Positions 32,104-44,945 of a DNA stretch of 64,000 bases are shown here, in pieces. The DNA lies in assembly GCF_949987535.1 (NCBI RefSeq), contig NC_080068.1:83043254-83107253 (forward strand), given 5' to 3'. Source of the DNA: Balaenoptera acutorostrata (lineage: Eukaryota > Chordata > Mammalia > Artiodactyla > Balaenopteridae). The notes beneath the pieces are model-generated. The model was not told where the DNA came from and searched no databases. It saw only the letters and a program-made list of their open reading frames with translations. A program made the translations under genes and the position numbers. How positions within the stretch are numbered: position 1 is the first letter of the stretch; each line of letters starts with the position of its first letter.

Positions 32104-32739
32104 AAGTGAAGTAAATTATAGATGATACTTTTTTTTTTTTTTTTCCAAATCGACTCTGTTCTTCTTATTTGTGAAATCTTCCAAGTAATTATATAATACC
32201 TTTAAATGTTTAAACTTTCAGCTTTCATTTTTGTCTTCATGGGAATTTTAGTGAGAAGCTGGGAAAGACTACATGATAGACTACTATCAGATGCCATGTG
32301 AAACCAGACATTTCTCTTGATATAATTTTTTTGATGTCTCACAAAGAAGTAAACTATTTGTTTTTATTACTGATATATTTCAAAATACTTCAGGATCAAG
32401 ATAAGATACCACTATTGTTAAGAGATATGTAAGAGATATTTACGAGATAGACTAATGAAAAAGACCAGAAAGTCAGGTGCAGTGCCAACAGAATTGATAT
32501 CAGAGTAGACCTCTGAGGACTGCTTTGTTTTAAAGTCAGTGTCTGTAAATTTGCTAATATTCTTGAGACTAACTGGCATGGGAATAGTGAAAAACAGATG
32601 TACAGGAATTTTGGTGACTTATGTTTCACAATGTTTCTGATGTTTAAATTAAGTTATACAATTATAGAGGTCTCATCAACTTAATATGTGAAAAGCTTAA
32701 GTATGTAGTCATTAAAACAAGTCAAATCAGTATTACTAA
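32104..32739. other. Unassigned DNA
   Basis: No gene or named repeat. T-run at about 32129-32144. The short minus-strand frame at 32396-32629 has no recognisable features. Confidence 0.45.
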
Positions 32740-33030
32740 AAGAACTTTTACTATGAGCCAGATACTTGTGCCATGGACTGTAAACACTATGATAAATAAA
32801 ACTTCAAGTAGATAGAAATCTAATATAAGTGATACACACAAGCAAATGCATGTACGGCAGTGCAGTGGGTACAACAAAAGGCATATAAGCTCTTCAGGGG
32901 TGACGCAAAGGAAGGAGCTATCGATTCTGATTCAGTGCTTCAGGTAAAGGTTCAGAGGTGACTATTTAGGACCAGGGAGCCTTAGAGAAATAGGTAAAAT
33001 ATCCAAGCACAGAATGCTATCTAGTGCCAC
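32740..33030 (-). repeat. L2 LINE fragment, antisense
   Basis: On the plus strand 'tatgagccagatacttgtgc', 'caagcaaatgcatgtacgg', 'cagtgcagtgggtacaacaa', 'gcaaaggaaggagctatcg' and 'aggttcagaggtgactattt' follow the reverse complement of the L2 3' region in order. Confidence 0.65.
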
Positions 33031-36000
33031 AGTTGGAACTTGCACAGAAACAAAAGACTCCCAGAGAGTAAGACTCTCACTCTTACATAGTGAGAACACT
33101 ATGTAAAACACAGCCCTTCATTGTTATCTTCAGAATTTTTTTTCTTTTCTTCTTAAACTTCAAATCTAATATATTTGAAAGATTATATTAAAATATAGGG
33201 AATAACAAATATTGGTTCCTTATTACATATATAAAAATGTAATAAGCCCGTGGCAAACAATGTGTAAAATATTTAAACTGGTATCTATTCTAGAGCAGTT
33301 GTCCAGAGAGAATAATGGACACCCTCATCCAACACAGGCAGCAGTAAAACAGCAAGAGAACACAGGCTGTTTGGCATGGTCACAATATATACACTAGAAA
33401 GTAATTTGGTAATAGAATCAAATATAATCAGAAGCCTTAAAACCTTCATTATTAGAATCATTTTCTATTTTTAGAACTTATGCATAGACTATAATGAGAG
33501 AAATGTGAATTACTGGATGGCAAAAGGTGTTCATTTGCATCCTTGCAAATAGTATATTTTTAAAATACTCAAAAATAAAAGTACTGTTAAATAAACTATG
33601 CTATGTTCACATAATTGAATATTGTTAATTTATTTTCAATCTGTATGCCATGAGCTCCTGGGGTTTAAGATAATAAGATTCAGGTTTTGCCACATGGTTG
33701 TAAACAAGAGTTCCTCCTAAATGTTATATTAGAATTTAATATAAAATTTTATCTGAAGCGTTCCAGCTATAAAAAATTCAAAAATATTCTATACCTATGT
33801 AACTGTACAAAATTAATAAAGTGCATGTCAATAAAAATGGTATTTCTGAGAGTGCTCATGCTTGATTTCAAAAATAGTTCCAGAATTTATCTAGAAAACA
33901 AAACTGAAACAAAATGAAGAGAACATTAGCAATAATGTGAGTTAAGCAAAATCTTTAAAATACGGAAAGAATCATGTTGAATTTTTATACAGTTTTCCAT
34001 ACAGATTATATCACAGTATAATTTGAGTTTCACAGCATGATCATATACTTTTACTTTTGCAAACTTTCAAGATCTTAACTCATTTCCCCCAGCTTCATTC
34101 ATTCTTGATTTTCAAATAATTTTCCTTTGAAAACCAATCATATCTTCACGCTTGTAAATGTTACCCAATTGATTGCAATTGGCTTTGTAGTTCTCCAATA
34201 TCATCTCCATTAATTTCACAAAATCCTATATTCATGAAATATTGCTATGTACTTGCACTGTGCTATAGAATGTTTCCAAAATCCAAAAATCCAAAAATCA
34301 GCTAGATTAGGCCAGAAAGATATAGCTTATGTAATCTCATAAATGTAGGACTCAATTCATAGGTAACTAAAAAAATATTTCTACTGATATTTTGATGCCT
34401 GATGTGTTACTGAAATTGCTCTCCATTTTATATTACAATTATTGTCGCCAAGTTATTCTGTCTTCAGGGGCAGAATTCAGATCAAAAGTTGGTAAATATA
34501 AGTAGACAAATATTAAAAAAACACTTTTAGGTAGAACTTGCTAAACATAAGACTGTGTCCTTTGTAAGAATGGAAGCTGACTACAGAACCACGGAGATAG
34601 CAGCTATTGTAAAGGATCTAGCAAGCACCTCACACTTGTCAGGGCTGGTGGCTGGGCTAAATGGTCTTAATTCTACACTCCCAAGAGTTTTCACTGGTTT
34701 TAATATGAAGATGAGCCTGAAATCAGAGCTTTAAATTAATTTGTGGGTTCCGTCCCAATCTGCTTATGCCAGTCTATACAGAAATTCATCAACCTCAATT
34801 TATATTTTAAGGGAAAATCTTTATTTTTAGTTTTTTCTGGTATTATTCCAGTAAATGTGGGCAGCAGAAGCTAGATTTTTATTCTATTTTACCTTGATAA
34901 TCAACTTTTTGCTTACAAATAGGAAAGAGCTGAATGGGGGAGGAAGTTGTTTTACCCCTCACAAGAGTCTTTTGAATTACAGGTTAGAATCCTACAGCAG
35001 GAGGGTATTTTATTTTAGCTCCACTTTAATAAATGAGTAAATGTTTTCCCTGACACTATAATTCTGACTCCTGTGAGCAGCTGAGGATTTACTACCAATT
35101 CCAAAAGAGATAACCTAGGTGACTAAATTAACACTGTAAATAACTTTTATTCTGTTTTTCCTAAACTAGCGGTTTAATTAACCTCTGTCCTTTCTGTTTT
35201 CTGATGAATGGCTTGCCTATACTGAAGAGCTAGCATCTTCACTAAGCGGCAGCATCATTTCTTCAGTTTCACTGGCCTTTATTACTCTTAGAGGTTATTT
35301 GGAATCATTGAAACACATTTTCAAAATAACTGAAAAAATGTAACCTACTCATACAATAAGCATCTTACCAGAACTCAACAAATTTTAATATACTATTTAA
35401 CAAACTTTTCTATCTTGTTTTTTTTCAAATTTACAGTCTTACTTGGCATACGAAAAGCTGTAGATGTAACAGAATTCTTAATTACACTGAGTTTTATGTA
35501 CACCAACATAGTTCATTCTCTAGTACAGGTCAGAATTTCATTCTATTACCATACAATTTGCTATACAACAAAATAATTTAGAAACTGAAGTTGATGTCAT
35601 CCTAATTTCAAGAACGGTAAATGCATGAAAAAAATTCACTGTAACAAAGGTCTTGTAGCCAAGACTTTGGTGTTTATTATGAGGTTTTTTTCAATTATTA
35701 TGACAGTCAATTTCAGTTGTTTGAATTCATGAGTTAAATAACCTTCCAATCTTGCTTTATTTTTCTGAAGGCAACAAGTTTCTCCTTCATTTGCGAGCAA
35801 CGTACTTGAAATTTCTGCTCTCATTTGCAAGTGTAAAACATTGTTTCGCTGTTAAGAATTATTCTATCCTGGTTAAAAAAAAAGGTAAATTTTTTTTCTT
35901 GCTTTTTCTCAAGACAGCATAGTTTTTCAGCTTCCAAAGAGATTTACAATCTGTCTAGTCACAATATAAAGCTTTCTGTTAGATATGGTTGACTCCTTTT

Positions 36001-38689
36001 TATCCAATGACCCAGAAAAATGGTTATTTTTGATCAAGAGAAGAATCAGACATAGATGGCAATTAAAAAAAATCATCTCTGAAGTCATGTAGATGATGAG
36101 GGAAAGAGACTAGGGCTGGGTTAGTGTTGGCAGGGAGGGGGTGAAGCTCTGATTTTGAAAAGGCCTCATATGAGTGTATTCAGCTGGGTCTATACAAACA
36201 CATAATCACTTATTAACTCAGAGATTTTGGTGTCAATGATTCCTGTAAAATTCTGAGATAAACAAATAAAGCTTGAGTATCAGGGCTTAAACCTTAAGTT
36301 TAACCTAAGAGATCCTAAGGAAGCCAGGTCAGTATGTGTGTGGGAGACAAGGAGCTGAGGGGACGGTGAAGAGCTGGTAAGACACACAAGAGGGACAGTG
36401 TCTATCGAACCAAAGTAATACTAAACTTAGTGTTTTAAGCTACTATGGTTATGAACTCTATGTAAGATCCAGATATATTTACTGATACTTCTTAATATTC
36501 CTAAAGTAAAATATGTATTTTTTAAAAGTTTCATGCTATGCTTATCAGAACTCTGTTGAACAGATAGAACATGTACAATCTATGATACATACAGCTTAAA
36601 CATCTTACCTAAAAGTCCATCAAAGGGAATCCTGCTTTCTTACTGATTATTTTTCCTGATGTATTTCAGGGATAGGATGACAGTATAGTAATGTCTCCAT
36701 CATTGTCCTATCTTAAAATAAAAATTCTATTTTTTGATTCTTCCAAGAAAGTCAAGTTCACACAAATGTTTGATTTTTCACTATACTGTTTTAATATTCT
36801 AATCCATGCACTACTTCTGCATTATAAAAGTTTGTTTTAGTGTGTTTATTATGTGTGAATAGGGAGAATGTGGGTTGTATACTTTGAGCTATGTATATTT
36901 GTGATAACAATCTAAGTTATTTACCTATGTACAGCTCTGTATTTCCCATGTAAATAATACTGAAATGTGCAGAGAGACTTCTCACTTTCTGGAAGAAGAC
37001 AAAAAGATGAACAGAATACGTATCCTATGCAATAAAATAAAGATCCTACCTCTACCTTAAAGAAGTGAAAAAATACCCTGAAAACCTTGCAGATCTGCCT
37101 TTCAACAATAATCAGTTGAGCTCAGAGATGTATTTGGCCATGTGAATTTTTTCTTCAATTTTTACCTTATGTCCTTCAGGCATAGCATGAGCTGATATAT
37201 TTTTCAGCTCCACATCACTTTTTCTTTATTCTTACTCTAAATAAATCCACAGCCAACTCTGACATTTGGATTTCCTGAAATTTTGATGATAGCCAATGGG
37301 TACAAAAAAGATAAATTTTAAGAAACTGTCAAAATAAGACCAGTAATCTAAAGAATCCTCAGGTACTCTGGCAGGATAAATATATAAATGTTGAGACATA
37401 TTATGTGTATTTTTTAGAGAGCTGAATAAAAATTTAAAGAAAGAATAGGTATTGGGAAGCTCAAAATCATTTTTAAGACATTATTTGTGATTAATATGCC
37501 TCCCTTTACTAAGATATTTTGTCATGAGGACTTAGAGAAAAGGCCAAAATTTTGCAAATTATATTACGATTTTTTTGTATATAGCAAAGGTCATTTGCTC
37601 AGAATTTCTAAATTTAGTATATTCCACCGCATTCCAAAAGTGATTTAAGACGTGAGATGTTTATTTCAGAGGCAGGCTCTCTCAGTTAATTTACAAAACT
37701 ATAAAAAAAGAATGGGCTGATAATCTACTTTACTGGATTAATGAAGGTATTAAATAAAGCCATGTGTACTTTGTAATGTTGGGAGAAAAGAATTAAGGCA
37801 AAAAATAAAGATATGGGTCTGAAAATAAGAGTTGGTTCAGTTTGAACTTCGATAATAAGGGGACATTTCAGGAACTTGACTGAGGTCTCAAAATCAGTCC
37901 AGAATTTAAGAAAACCTCAAATGAACAATGTACTAATAAGTACAAGTTGGGATTATATAATGGAAATCTTGCATATTCACCCCTTACTTGAAACATTTAG
38001 CATAAGATAATTAAATGAGAGTGAATACCATATTTAATATTTACTTATGTGGCATGTGTTACCTCATTAGTGAATATGTTGGTATGCTGAGGAATCTTGC
38101 ACATGTCAGTGACAAGTGTGCTGTGCTTGAGATAATATAAAATATACAGTTACAGTATTAAAATTTAAGAAAAATGAAGTTAGCATGCATCAGTTCCACA
38201 TGGCATGTGCCCCAAGGAATACTTACACAACATCTCTCAGTGTGAATTAATCACTGATAAGCTCTGCTTACCAAAATGCCTAGGCATTATTTTAACTACT
38301 GAACAATAGAAATTAATGTTTTCCTGGGGGATTCTCTAAATGCTATCCCAAGGCTTAGTGTTATATATGAGGTATTCCTCAGTCATGAAGGAAGACAGAT
38401 GACAAACATGCTTGATTTTTTGAGGACTGCTCATCTTAGGGTAAAGAATGACTGTTAACATCTTTGTAACCACTTACCAGAAGGATTTGAGGCAACCATA
38501 AGTTTGTTACTATTGAGGTAATCCTAGAAAGACATTGATTCCAATGCATTTATTCAAACACTCTGGAAATGGGAAGGACAATCAAAGACCAAATAATTTA
38601 GTTCTAGACCCCATACAGCCTCTCGAACACTGCCTATCTATTGATGCATTAACACCTTTCTGTACCACATATTGGTATTCAACTATGTA
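33031..38689. other. Repeat-poor stretch of 5.7 kb
   Basis: I recognise no SINE, L1, LTR, DNA transposon or microsatellite in this stretch and no coding region. Short frames (33687-33917 plus, 34855-35040 plus, 35636-35830 minus) are AT-driven. A purine-rich segment lies at about 36090-36410 ('gtgttggcagggaggggg', 'gacggtgaagagctgg'). Such a gap in an otherwise repeat-dense window could hold conserved non-coding elements, which needs alignment to show. Confidence 0.5.
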
Positions 38690-38830
38690 TTCAGTAATTA
38701 TATTATGAAATCTTACTATTTGCCTGGCATTCTGTTAATATTCTGGAGATACTGTGGAGAGATATTGTCCCCAAACTTGGAGTGGTTTGAAATTCAGTGT
38801 AAGTGAGATTTCTTTATGAACTACTATAAT
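38690..38830 (-). repeat. Weak L2-like fragment, antisense
   Basis: 'ttactatttgcctggcattc' and 'ctggagatactgtggagaga' resemble the reverse-oriented L2 end. The match is short and decayed. Confidence 0.4.
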
Positions 38831-39006
38831 ATGGCAAATAATTGAGAAGCAAAAACAAAAACAACAACACGACAGAACTAATGGCTAGGAAACATGGTTT
38901 GGACTTAGCAGGGAAACATCCAACATCTGCTTTTCCATGCATACGCCTAAATGAGAAATCTGTATTATGTCTCTGAATGCCTGTACTTTCATTAGAGGGA
39001 AATGAA

Positions 39007-39046
39007 CGTGTGTGTGTGTTTGTGCGTGCGCATGTATGTGTATGTT
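39007..39046. repeat. Imperfect (TG)n tract
   Basis: 'gtgtgtgtgtgtttgtgcgt' and 'gcgcatgtatgtgtatgt' form an impure alternating purine-pyrimidine tract, a class of sequence that can adopt Z-DNA. Confidence 0.85.
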
Positions 39047-39423
39047 CTTGATTCATTCGAGCAGAGCAGTTATACAGGATCATACATCCTCCTTCTCTAT
39101 TCTACTTTTGCTTCTATTATCAGCATTCATAGTTTGGAGAAAGATCCATTATTACTCGTGGGAAACAAAGAAAAGTAAAAACATAATACATCCCAGTGAT
39201 ATATTATATTTGGGTCTCTGGTAAAACTAGAACCAATGTATCAGATGTCGGTGGCATTCCATATCCATCTCTCCTTTTTGCTTTCTCTGTACTTGTGGGC
39301 CTTAATTTTTCTCACTGAAGTTTGGCTACTTCAGTGTGTCTCAAGAGAACAAAAGTTACTGATCATAGCTTTCTTTTAAATCTGACTATTCTAAGTCGGA
39401 AAAAGGTTACTTATAAATTTTTT

Positions 39424-39436
39424 TCACAATATTTTA
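39424..39436. repeat. Left target-site duplication of truncated L1
   Basis: 'tcacaatatttta' is repeated exactly at 40813-40825. Confidence 0.88.
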
Positions 39437-40812
39437 TTTATTTTTTATTTTTTTTTAACATCTTCATTGGAGTATAACTGCTTTACAATGGTGTGTTAGT
39501 TTCTGCTTTATAACAAAGTGAATCAGCTATACATATACACATATCCCCATATCTCCTCCCTCTTGCATCTCCCTCCCACCCTCCCTATCCCAACCCTCTA
39601 GGTGGTCACAAAGCACCGAGCTGATCTCCCTGTGCTATGCGGCTGCTTTCCACTAGCTATCTATTTTACATTTGGTAATGGATATATGTCCATGCAACTC
39701 TCTCACTTCGTCACAGCTTACTCTTCCCCCTCCCCGTGTCCTCAAGTCCACTCTCTACATCTGCGTCTTTATTCCTGTCCTGCCCCTAGGTTTTTCACAA
39801 CCATTTTTTTTTTTTTTTAGATTCCATATATATGTGTTAGCATATGGTATTTGTTTTTCCCTTTCTGACTTACTTCACTCTATATGACAGACTCTAGGTC
39901 CATTCACCTCACTACAAATAACTCAGTTTCGTTTCTTTTTATGGCTGAGTAATATTCCATTGTATATATGTGCCACATCTTCTTTGTCCATTCATCTGTC
40001 GATGGACACGTAGGTTGCTTCCATGTCCTGGCTATTGTAAACAGTGCTGCAATGAACTTTGTGGTACATGACTCTTTTTGAATTATGGTTTTCTCAGGGT
40101 ATATGCCCAGTAATGGGATTGCTGGGCCGTATAATAGTTCTATTTTTAGTTTTTTAAGGAGCCTCCATACTGTTCTCCATAGTGGCTGTATCAATTTACA
40201 TTCCCACCAACAGTGCAAGAGGGTTCCCTTTTCTCCACACCCTCTCTAGCATTCATTGTAGATTTTTTGATGACGGCCATTCTGACTGGTATGAGGTGAT
40301 ACCTCATTGTAGTTTTGATTTGCATTTCTCTAATGATTAGTGATGTTGAGTATCCTTTCATGTGTTTGTTGGCAGTCTGTATATCTTCTTTGGAGAAATG
40401 TCTATTTAGGTCTTCTGCCCATTTTTGGATTGGGTTGTGTTTTGTTTGATATTGAGCTGCATGAGCTGCTTGTATATTTTGGAGATTAATCCTTTGTCAG
40501 TTGCTTCATTTGTAAATATTTTCTCCCATTCTGAGGATTGTCTTTTCGTCTTGTTTATGTTTTCCTTTGCTGTGCAAAAGTTTTTAAGTTTCATTAGGTC
40601 CCATTTGCTTATTTTTGTTTTTATTTCCTTTTCTCTAGGAGGTGGGCCAAAAAGGATCTTGCTGTGATTTATGTCATAGAGTGTTCTGCCTATGTTTTCC
40701 TCTAAGAGTTTTACAGTGTCTGGCCTTACATTTAGGTCTTTAATCCATTTTGAGTTTATTTTTGTGTATGGTGTTAGGGAGTGTTCTAATTTCATTATTT
40801 TACACGTAGCTG
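39437..40812 (-). mobile_element. 5'-truncated L1 copy 3
   Basis: A 1.4-kb L1 insertion reading right to left that stops abruptly at 40812 within the C-terminal part of ORF2. This is the usual result of incomplete target-primed reverse transcription. It has the same 3' UTR as copies 1 and 2 (3' end at 39460-39540: 'gaagatgttaaaaaaaaata' in element orientation). The exact 13-bp TSD bounds it. An A-run on the minus strand at 39804-39819 is part of the 3' UTR. Confidence 0.92.
39904..40812 (-). pseudogene. L1 ORF2 C-terminal remnant (copy 3)
   Basis: Two frames remain: 40816-40406 ('[19 protein letters not shown]', '[16 protein letters not shown]') and 40218-39904 (starts '[19 protein letters not shown]'). 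The His and last Cys of the C-terminal Cys-rich motif are retained here, unlike in copies 1 and 2. The first frame begins within the right TSD, so it has no native start. Confidence 0.88.
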
Positions 40813-40825
40813 TCACAATATTTTA
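40813..40825. repeat. Right target-site duplication of truncated L1
   Basis: Exact match to 39424-39436. Confidence 0.88.
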
Positions 40826-42077
40826 GGATATTAGACAACATACAACTCCTTTGATAGGTGAAACACTCAAATTTAAGTGGCCAATTTTTCATTGACCCTT
40901 TTACTCATTAACCAAGCAGAGCAGTCAGATACGTACTGAAGGAACATGGGGTAGTTTGTTGTTTGTTTCTAGTCATATTTTACTCTTTTGAGGATTTGTG
41001 GAGTTACACTCCATGGTGTGAAATTACATGCTAAATATAAACCAAGTTTATAGACATGGGGCAGATATGCATATGATTTATCATTAAACTTTAGAACAAT
41101 CTGCTGGGTAGGCATAATTATTTTCATATTATGTATAAAGAAACAGATTCAAATATTTTAGGGGCATATAACTTGTAGTCTAGTGCTTTTACAACCTTTC
41201 CTGCGTTGCTCTATCTTCCTCAGTATTGCCAAAAAAAACAAAAAACAAAAACAAAAACACCCCTAATACCAGAAAAACCCCTTGCAAAGTCAGTGGTCCT
41301 GCACTGGAAGGCAAATAGGACTGATGCAGAATTCTGTATTCCATAATTATAAATTATCTTGAAATAGCTATTTCCCTTTAGCTTACATTGATATCCTATA
41401 TACTGTTCCTTTGGTATTCATTTCAGTGAATTCAAAATCCACTTAAACATTTGATTTCAGAGCATACCATGCTGTTTCAGGGCTCATGGCAAAAACATAT
41501 CAGCTGGCTTATCTAATGAATTAATCCACTCTGAAATGGCCTTGACATCCAACCATAGATTATTTTACTATATTAGGAGAGATTAGCATAAGCATTTATT
41601 ATAATTACTTACATTATTAACATGTAACTGATTAGCTGTAGAAATTTCAAAAGATTATGTCTACAAAAAATATTTTGAAAAGGAATTAGCAAGAGTGCAC
41701 ATGAAAAGACCATAAATGGGAAACTTTACTACTAGGAGAAAATTGTCTTAAGTTGAATAACAATTATAATTTCTGGCAGAATTTTACAAAAGGTAACTGA
41801 AAAGATAAAATATAGGATTATGATAAAAGGAATACTAGTATGATTTCATTAATAAAACATGCCCAAAGAATTAACTTCACCATCTTTTTCCTTATTGAAA
41901 ATTGATTGTAAAGTTGGGGTTTTTTTATAGTAAATTATCGGTTAGCAAAGATATTTACATTTCTTTCCTAAGCATGAAATGCATGGACCACTTCAGAGAG
42001 AAAAAATAAATTTTGTTGTTTTAAGAGAAGCAAGATGTTTATGGCAAATTAGTTACTTTGATAAGAAATACTAATAT
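40826..42077. other. Unassigned DNA with an A-rich simple tract
   Basis: A (CAAAAA)n-like tract lies at about 41229-41262. A weak MIR-like phrase ('tgtataaagaaacagattca') is at about 41133. No gene seen. Confidence 0.45.
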
Positions 42078-42295
42078 ACAGGTGATCCTTGAACAACACA
42101 GATTTGAACTGTGTGGGTCCACTTATACGCAGATATTTTTCAGCTAATACATACTACAGTACTACAGTACTGGTTGAATCTGAGGATGTAAAACTGTGGG
42201 TATAGAGGGCCAGCTGTAAAGTTATATGTGAATTTTCAACTGCATGGAGGGTCAGTGCTCCTAATGCATTCAACATGCCCATGACATGCCCTAGA
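42078..42295 (+). repeat. Tigger-type MITE (Tigger2-like) DNA transposon fragment
   Basis: 'tacaggtgatccttgaacaa', 'cacagatttgaactgtgtgg', 'gtccacttatacgcagatat', 'gtatagagggccagctgtaa' and 'ttcaactgcatggagggtca' follow the Tigger2-type terminal sequence. It begins after a TA, the preferred Tc1/mariner-like target. The right inverted terminus is decayed ('gcattcaacatgccc'). Confidence 0.65.
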
Positions 42296-43469
42296 TTGAG
42301 ACAGTATCAATTTTACATACATGCATGTGTATGTATTATCTCCTTACTAGGCAGTTTACTGGAAAACTAGGAAGAACTAAAGGCAATCTGCTGGAGAATT
42401 TTCTTTAATGCTTAGGATGTTGGTTTTTTGCTCTACTCAGAGCTTCAACTGATTGGATGAGGCTCACCCACATTATGGCAGGCACATGCTTTACTCAAAT
42501 TCTATTGATTTAAATCTTAAGATTTGGGGGATAATTTGAATGATCTAGATTTCTTTGGAGATTAAAAGTTGCTGCCAGGGGAAATATGAACCATGGCTTT
42601 CTCTTTTTCTTAGAGAGATGACACTGGCCAATCTTTCTTAAATCCTGCTCTGTGCCAGAGATTTCATGGAGGGCTCCAACAAGCAAAATAATTCAAACTT
42701 ATAATGTTGATATAAAAGCTTCATTTGTTGGGACCATTCTTTCCAAAATAGCTGTTGCATTGTTTAAGTATTTGAAGACCTTACTACAGAGCTTGATTAC
42801 ATCCTCAGTGTCACCTATTTATCATCTCTATTTAATATATATTTTAATGATGTTTTCAAAATGTTAATCTCATCTGAGAACACCCTCACAGAAACATCCA
42901 GAATAATGTTTGACCGAATAGCTGAGCACTGCATAGGCTGATCAACTTGACACATAAAATTATCCATCACAAGTACACCCCTTGTCAACCTGTTACCCAT
43001 ATACATCTCCTTAAACCATACTTAATCTACAAATAAGGATAATAACAAGGTTATACTTCTACCTGACATGATACAACTATCCTGCATACAACTGAAAATG
43101 CTCTAGCTCTTCCCTAGAATAGGAAGCAAAGTCCTTGTTGATGTTGACTCTTCTCCTTGATACCCCATAACTTAAATGTATATTATAATATAAAGTCAAT
43201 GCATTTTATGTTACATGATAAGAGGATAAGATATTTGACATATATATATACATACACATGAACATATTCATAACAAATTAAGGAGGGAATACTCATGACA
43301 ATTACATTCCTTGTTTCTGTAACTAATCATGCAGTCAAAGCTGGTATTCATAGCTATAATACCTTTTTCCAATAGTCTTTCCATATTCCCTTTGCCTTAA
43401 GCAAGCACCTCATCTAGTCATGTTTCTTTACCTGGTGAGGGGACCCAAATCTTAATTACTGAAGGGTCT
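42296..43469. other. Unassigned DNA
   Basis: No gene or named repeat. A (TA)n(CATA) stretch lies at about 43239-43258. Short frames at 42652-42867 plus and 42815-43006 minus have no recognisable features. Confidence 0.45.
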
Positions 43470-44100
43470 GGGCCATTGGTAGTCTAGCCTGGTTTGGGTT
43501 GTTGCAGTTTTTCATTGACTTTAATCACAGGGCATGGTAATGCCAGGAGACTCCTTGGATCTTCTGTATTCAGGACATGTTCTTCCTTAGCTCTGTTGTG
43601 GGGTAGTAGCCCAATTTCCCCTTGATAGTCAGGATTTATCATCCCAGCCAGCACAATAACTTCCCTATTTGCCCATTGATTTTTAGGCATAGGGAGACCA
43701 ATAGAGGCTAGACGGCAGTCTTAACTTCCAGTTCAGTAAATCATCCTTGTGTCTCCAGGTGGAAGCATCCTTCCTTTTGGAACTAAGACCACTAGACCAG
43801 CAGAGTATAAGGTTTCAGGGACAGGAAGCAAAAATTTGGCTAGTGGGTCACTAGGGGTAACAGTAAGTGATGCTGCTCTCATTTTCATCCCTTGATTCCT
43901 GAACCTATGAATCCCACCTATGGGAGAAACAGCCCCATATATCTGATGCTGATGCTCCTGGAGAGCCCTGCCACAGTCCTGCAAGGTACTGCCAGCTATT
44001 TAGCACTGTAACTGTCTCCAAAAGTCCCTTTGTGACATAAGAAATGTATATTTCATCTTTGTCCCTGTTTCCTTGCAGATGGCACCTAAAACCCTTGTAA
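43470..44100 (-). pseudogene. Endogenous retrovirus internal fragment with broken dUTPase
   Basis: Read on the minus strand, the frame ending at 43733 contains 'LYSAGLVVLVPKG' and 'GRMLPPGDT', and the next frame, 43690-43484, contains 'AGMINPDYQGEIGLLPHN' and 'CPVIKVNEKLQQPKPG'. This is the layout of a retroviral dUTPase: the AG-type motif 1, then motif 3 of the form G-x-I-D-x-x-Y-x-G-x-I. Here the Asp of motif 3 is Asn. Stops and a gap of about 42 bp separate the pieces, so it is dead. dUTPases are found next to integrase in ERVL-type viruses, which is the likely origin. The frame 44108-43905 upstream is unassigned. Confidence 0.65.
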
Positions 44101-44525
44101 TCTGTCAAGTTATGTACATTTTTGCATGCTAATGAGATGACTGATTGCAGGGGGCTTCTGGGTAACCCTAGGATGGGGATTGGTTGCCAGGGGAAACAAC
44201 TATATGGATAGAGGGTAGAAATTTTCAGCTCTTCTCTCTGACCTCTGGTGATGGAGCGAAGGGGCTGGAGGTGGAATTAATAATAATTTTTATTAATAAC
44301 AATAACTTAATCATTCATACTTACATAGGAAGGCCTCCATAAAAAGCCCTAACCAAAGGGGTTCAGAAAGCTCCTGGGTTGGTGAATACATCAAGGTGCT
44401 GGGAGTACAGCATGCCCAGAGAGGCATGGTAGCTCCACTTCCCTTCCCACATGCCTTACTCTACCTACCTCTTTCTTTTGGCTGTTCCTGAGTTGTATCC
44501 TTTGTAATAAGTGGGTAATTTATCA
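44101..44525 (+). mobile_element. ERVL-like LTR fragment, family not resolved
   Basis: 'gcatgctaatgagatgactg', 'ggggattggttgccagggg', 'gaaggcctccataaaaagcc', 'gaaagctcctgggttggtga' and 'ttttggctgttcctgagttg', followed by the polyadenylation-like 'gtaataagtgggtaat', match a known type of mammalian ERV LTR in the plus orientation. This is opposite to the dUTPase fragment directly to its left. I cannot name the subfamily with confidence. Confidence 0.6.
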
Positions 44526-44650
44526 GAGACACATAACTAACATAAATATGTAAATTACATGGACTAATTACAATTTCAAATTCATAATTGGAGAATATAA
44601 TACCCTTCTATAAGAAAATAATAGAACAACTAGATTAAAAAATTGTCACA

Positions 44651-44945
44651 GGGCTTCCCTGGTGGCACAGTGGTTGAGAGTCTGTCTGCCAATGCAGGGG
44701 ACACGGGTTCGAGCCCTGGTCTGGGAAGATCCCACATGCTGCGGAGCGACTAGGCCCGTGAGCCACAATTGCTGAGCCTGCGCGTCTGGAGCCTGTGCTC
44801 CGCAACAAGAGAGACCGCGATAGTGAGAGGCCCGCGCACCACGATGAAGAGTGGCCCCCCACTTGCCGCAACTAGAGATAAGCCCTCGCACAGAAACGAA
44901 GACCCAACACAGCCAAAAATAAATAAATTAATTAATTAATTTTTT
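44651..44945 (+). mobile_element. CHR-2-type SINE
   Basis: 'gggcttccctggtggcacag' start, A and B boxes (GGTTCGAGCCC at about 44707), 'gacccaacacagccaaaaat' end and an aataaattaatt tail. No 24-bp internal duplication. A TSD directly after the tail is not evident. A candidate ('aaaaaattgtca', 44637-44648) recurs only at 45029-45040, after a further A-run. Confidence 0.9.
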
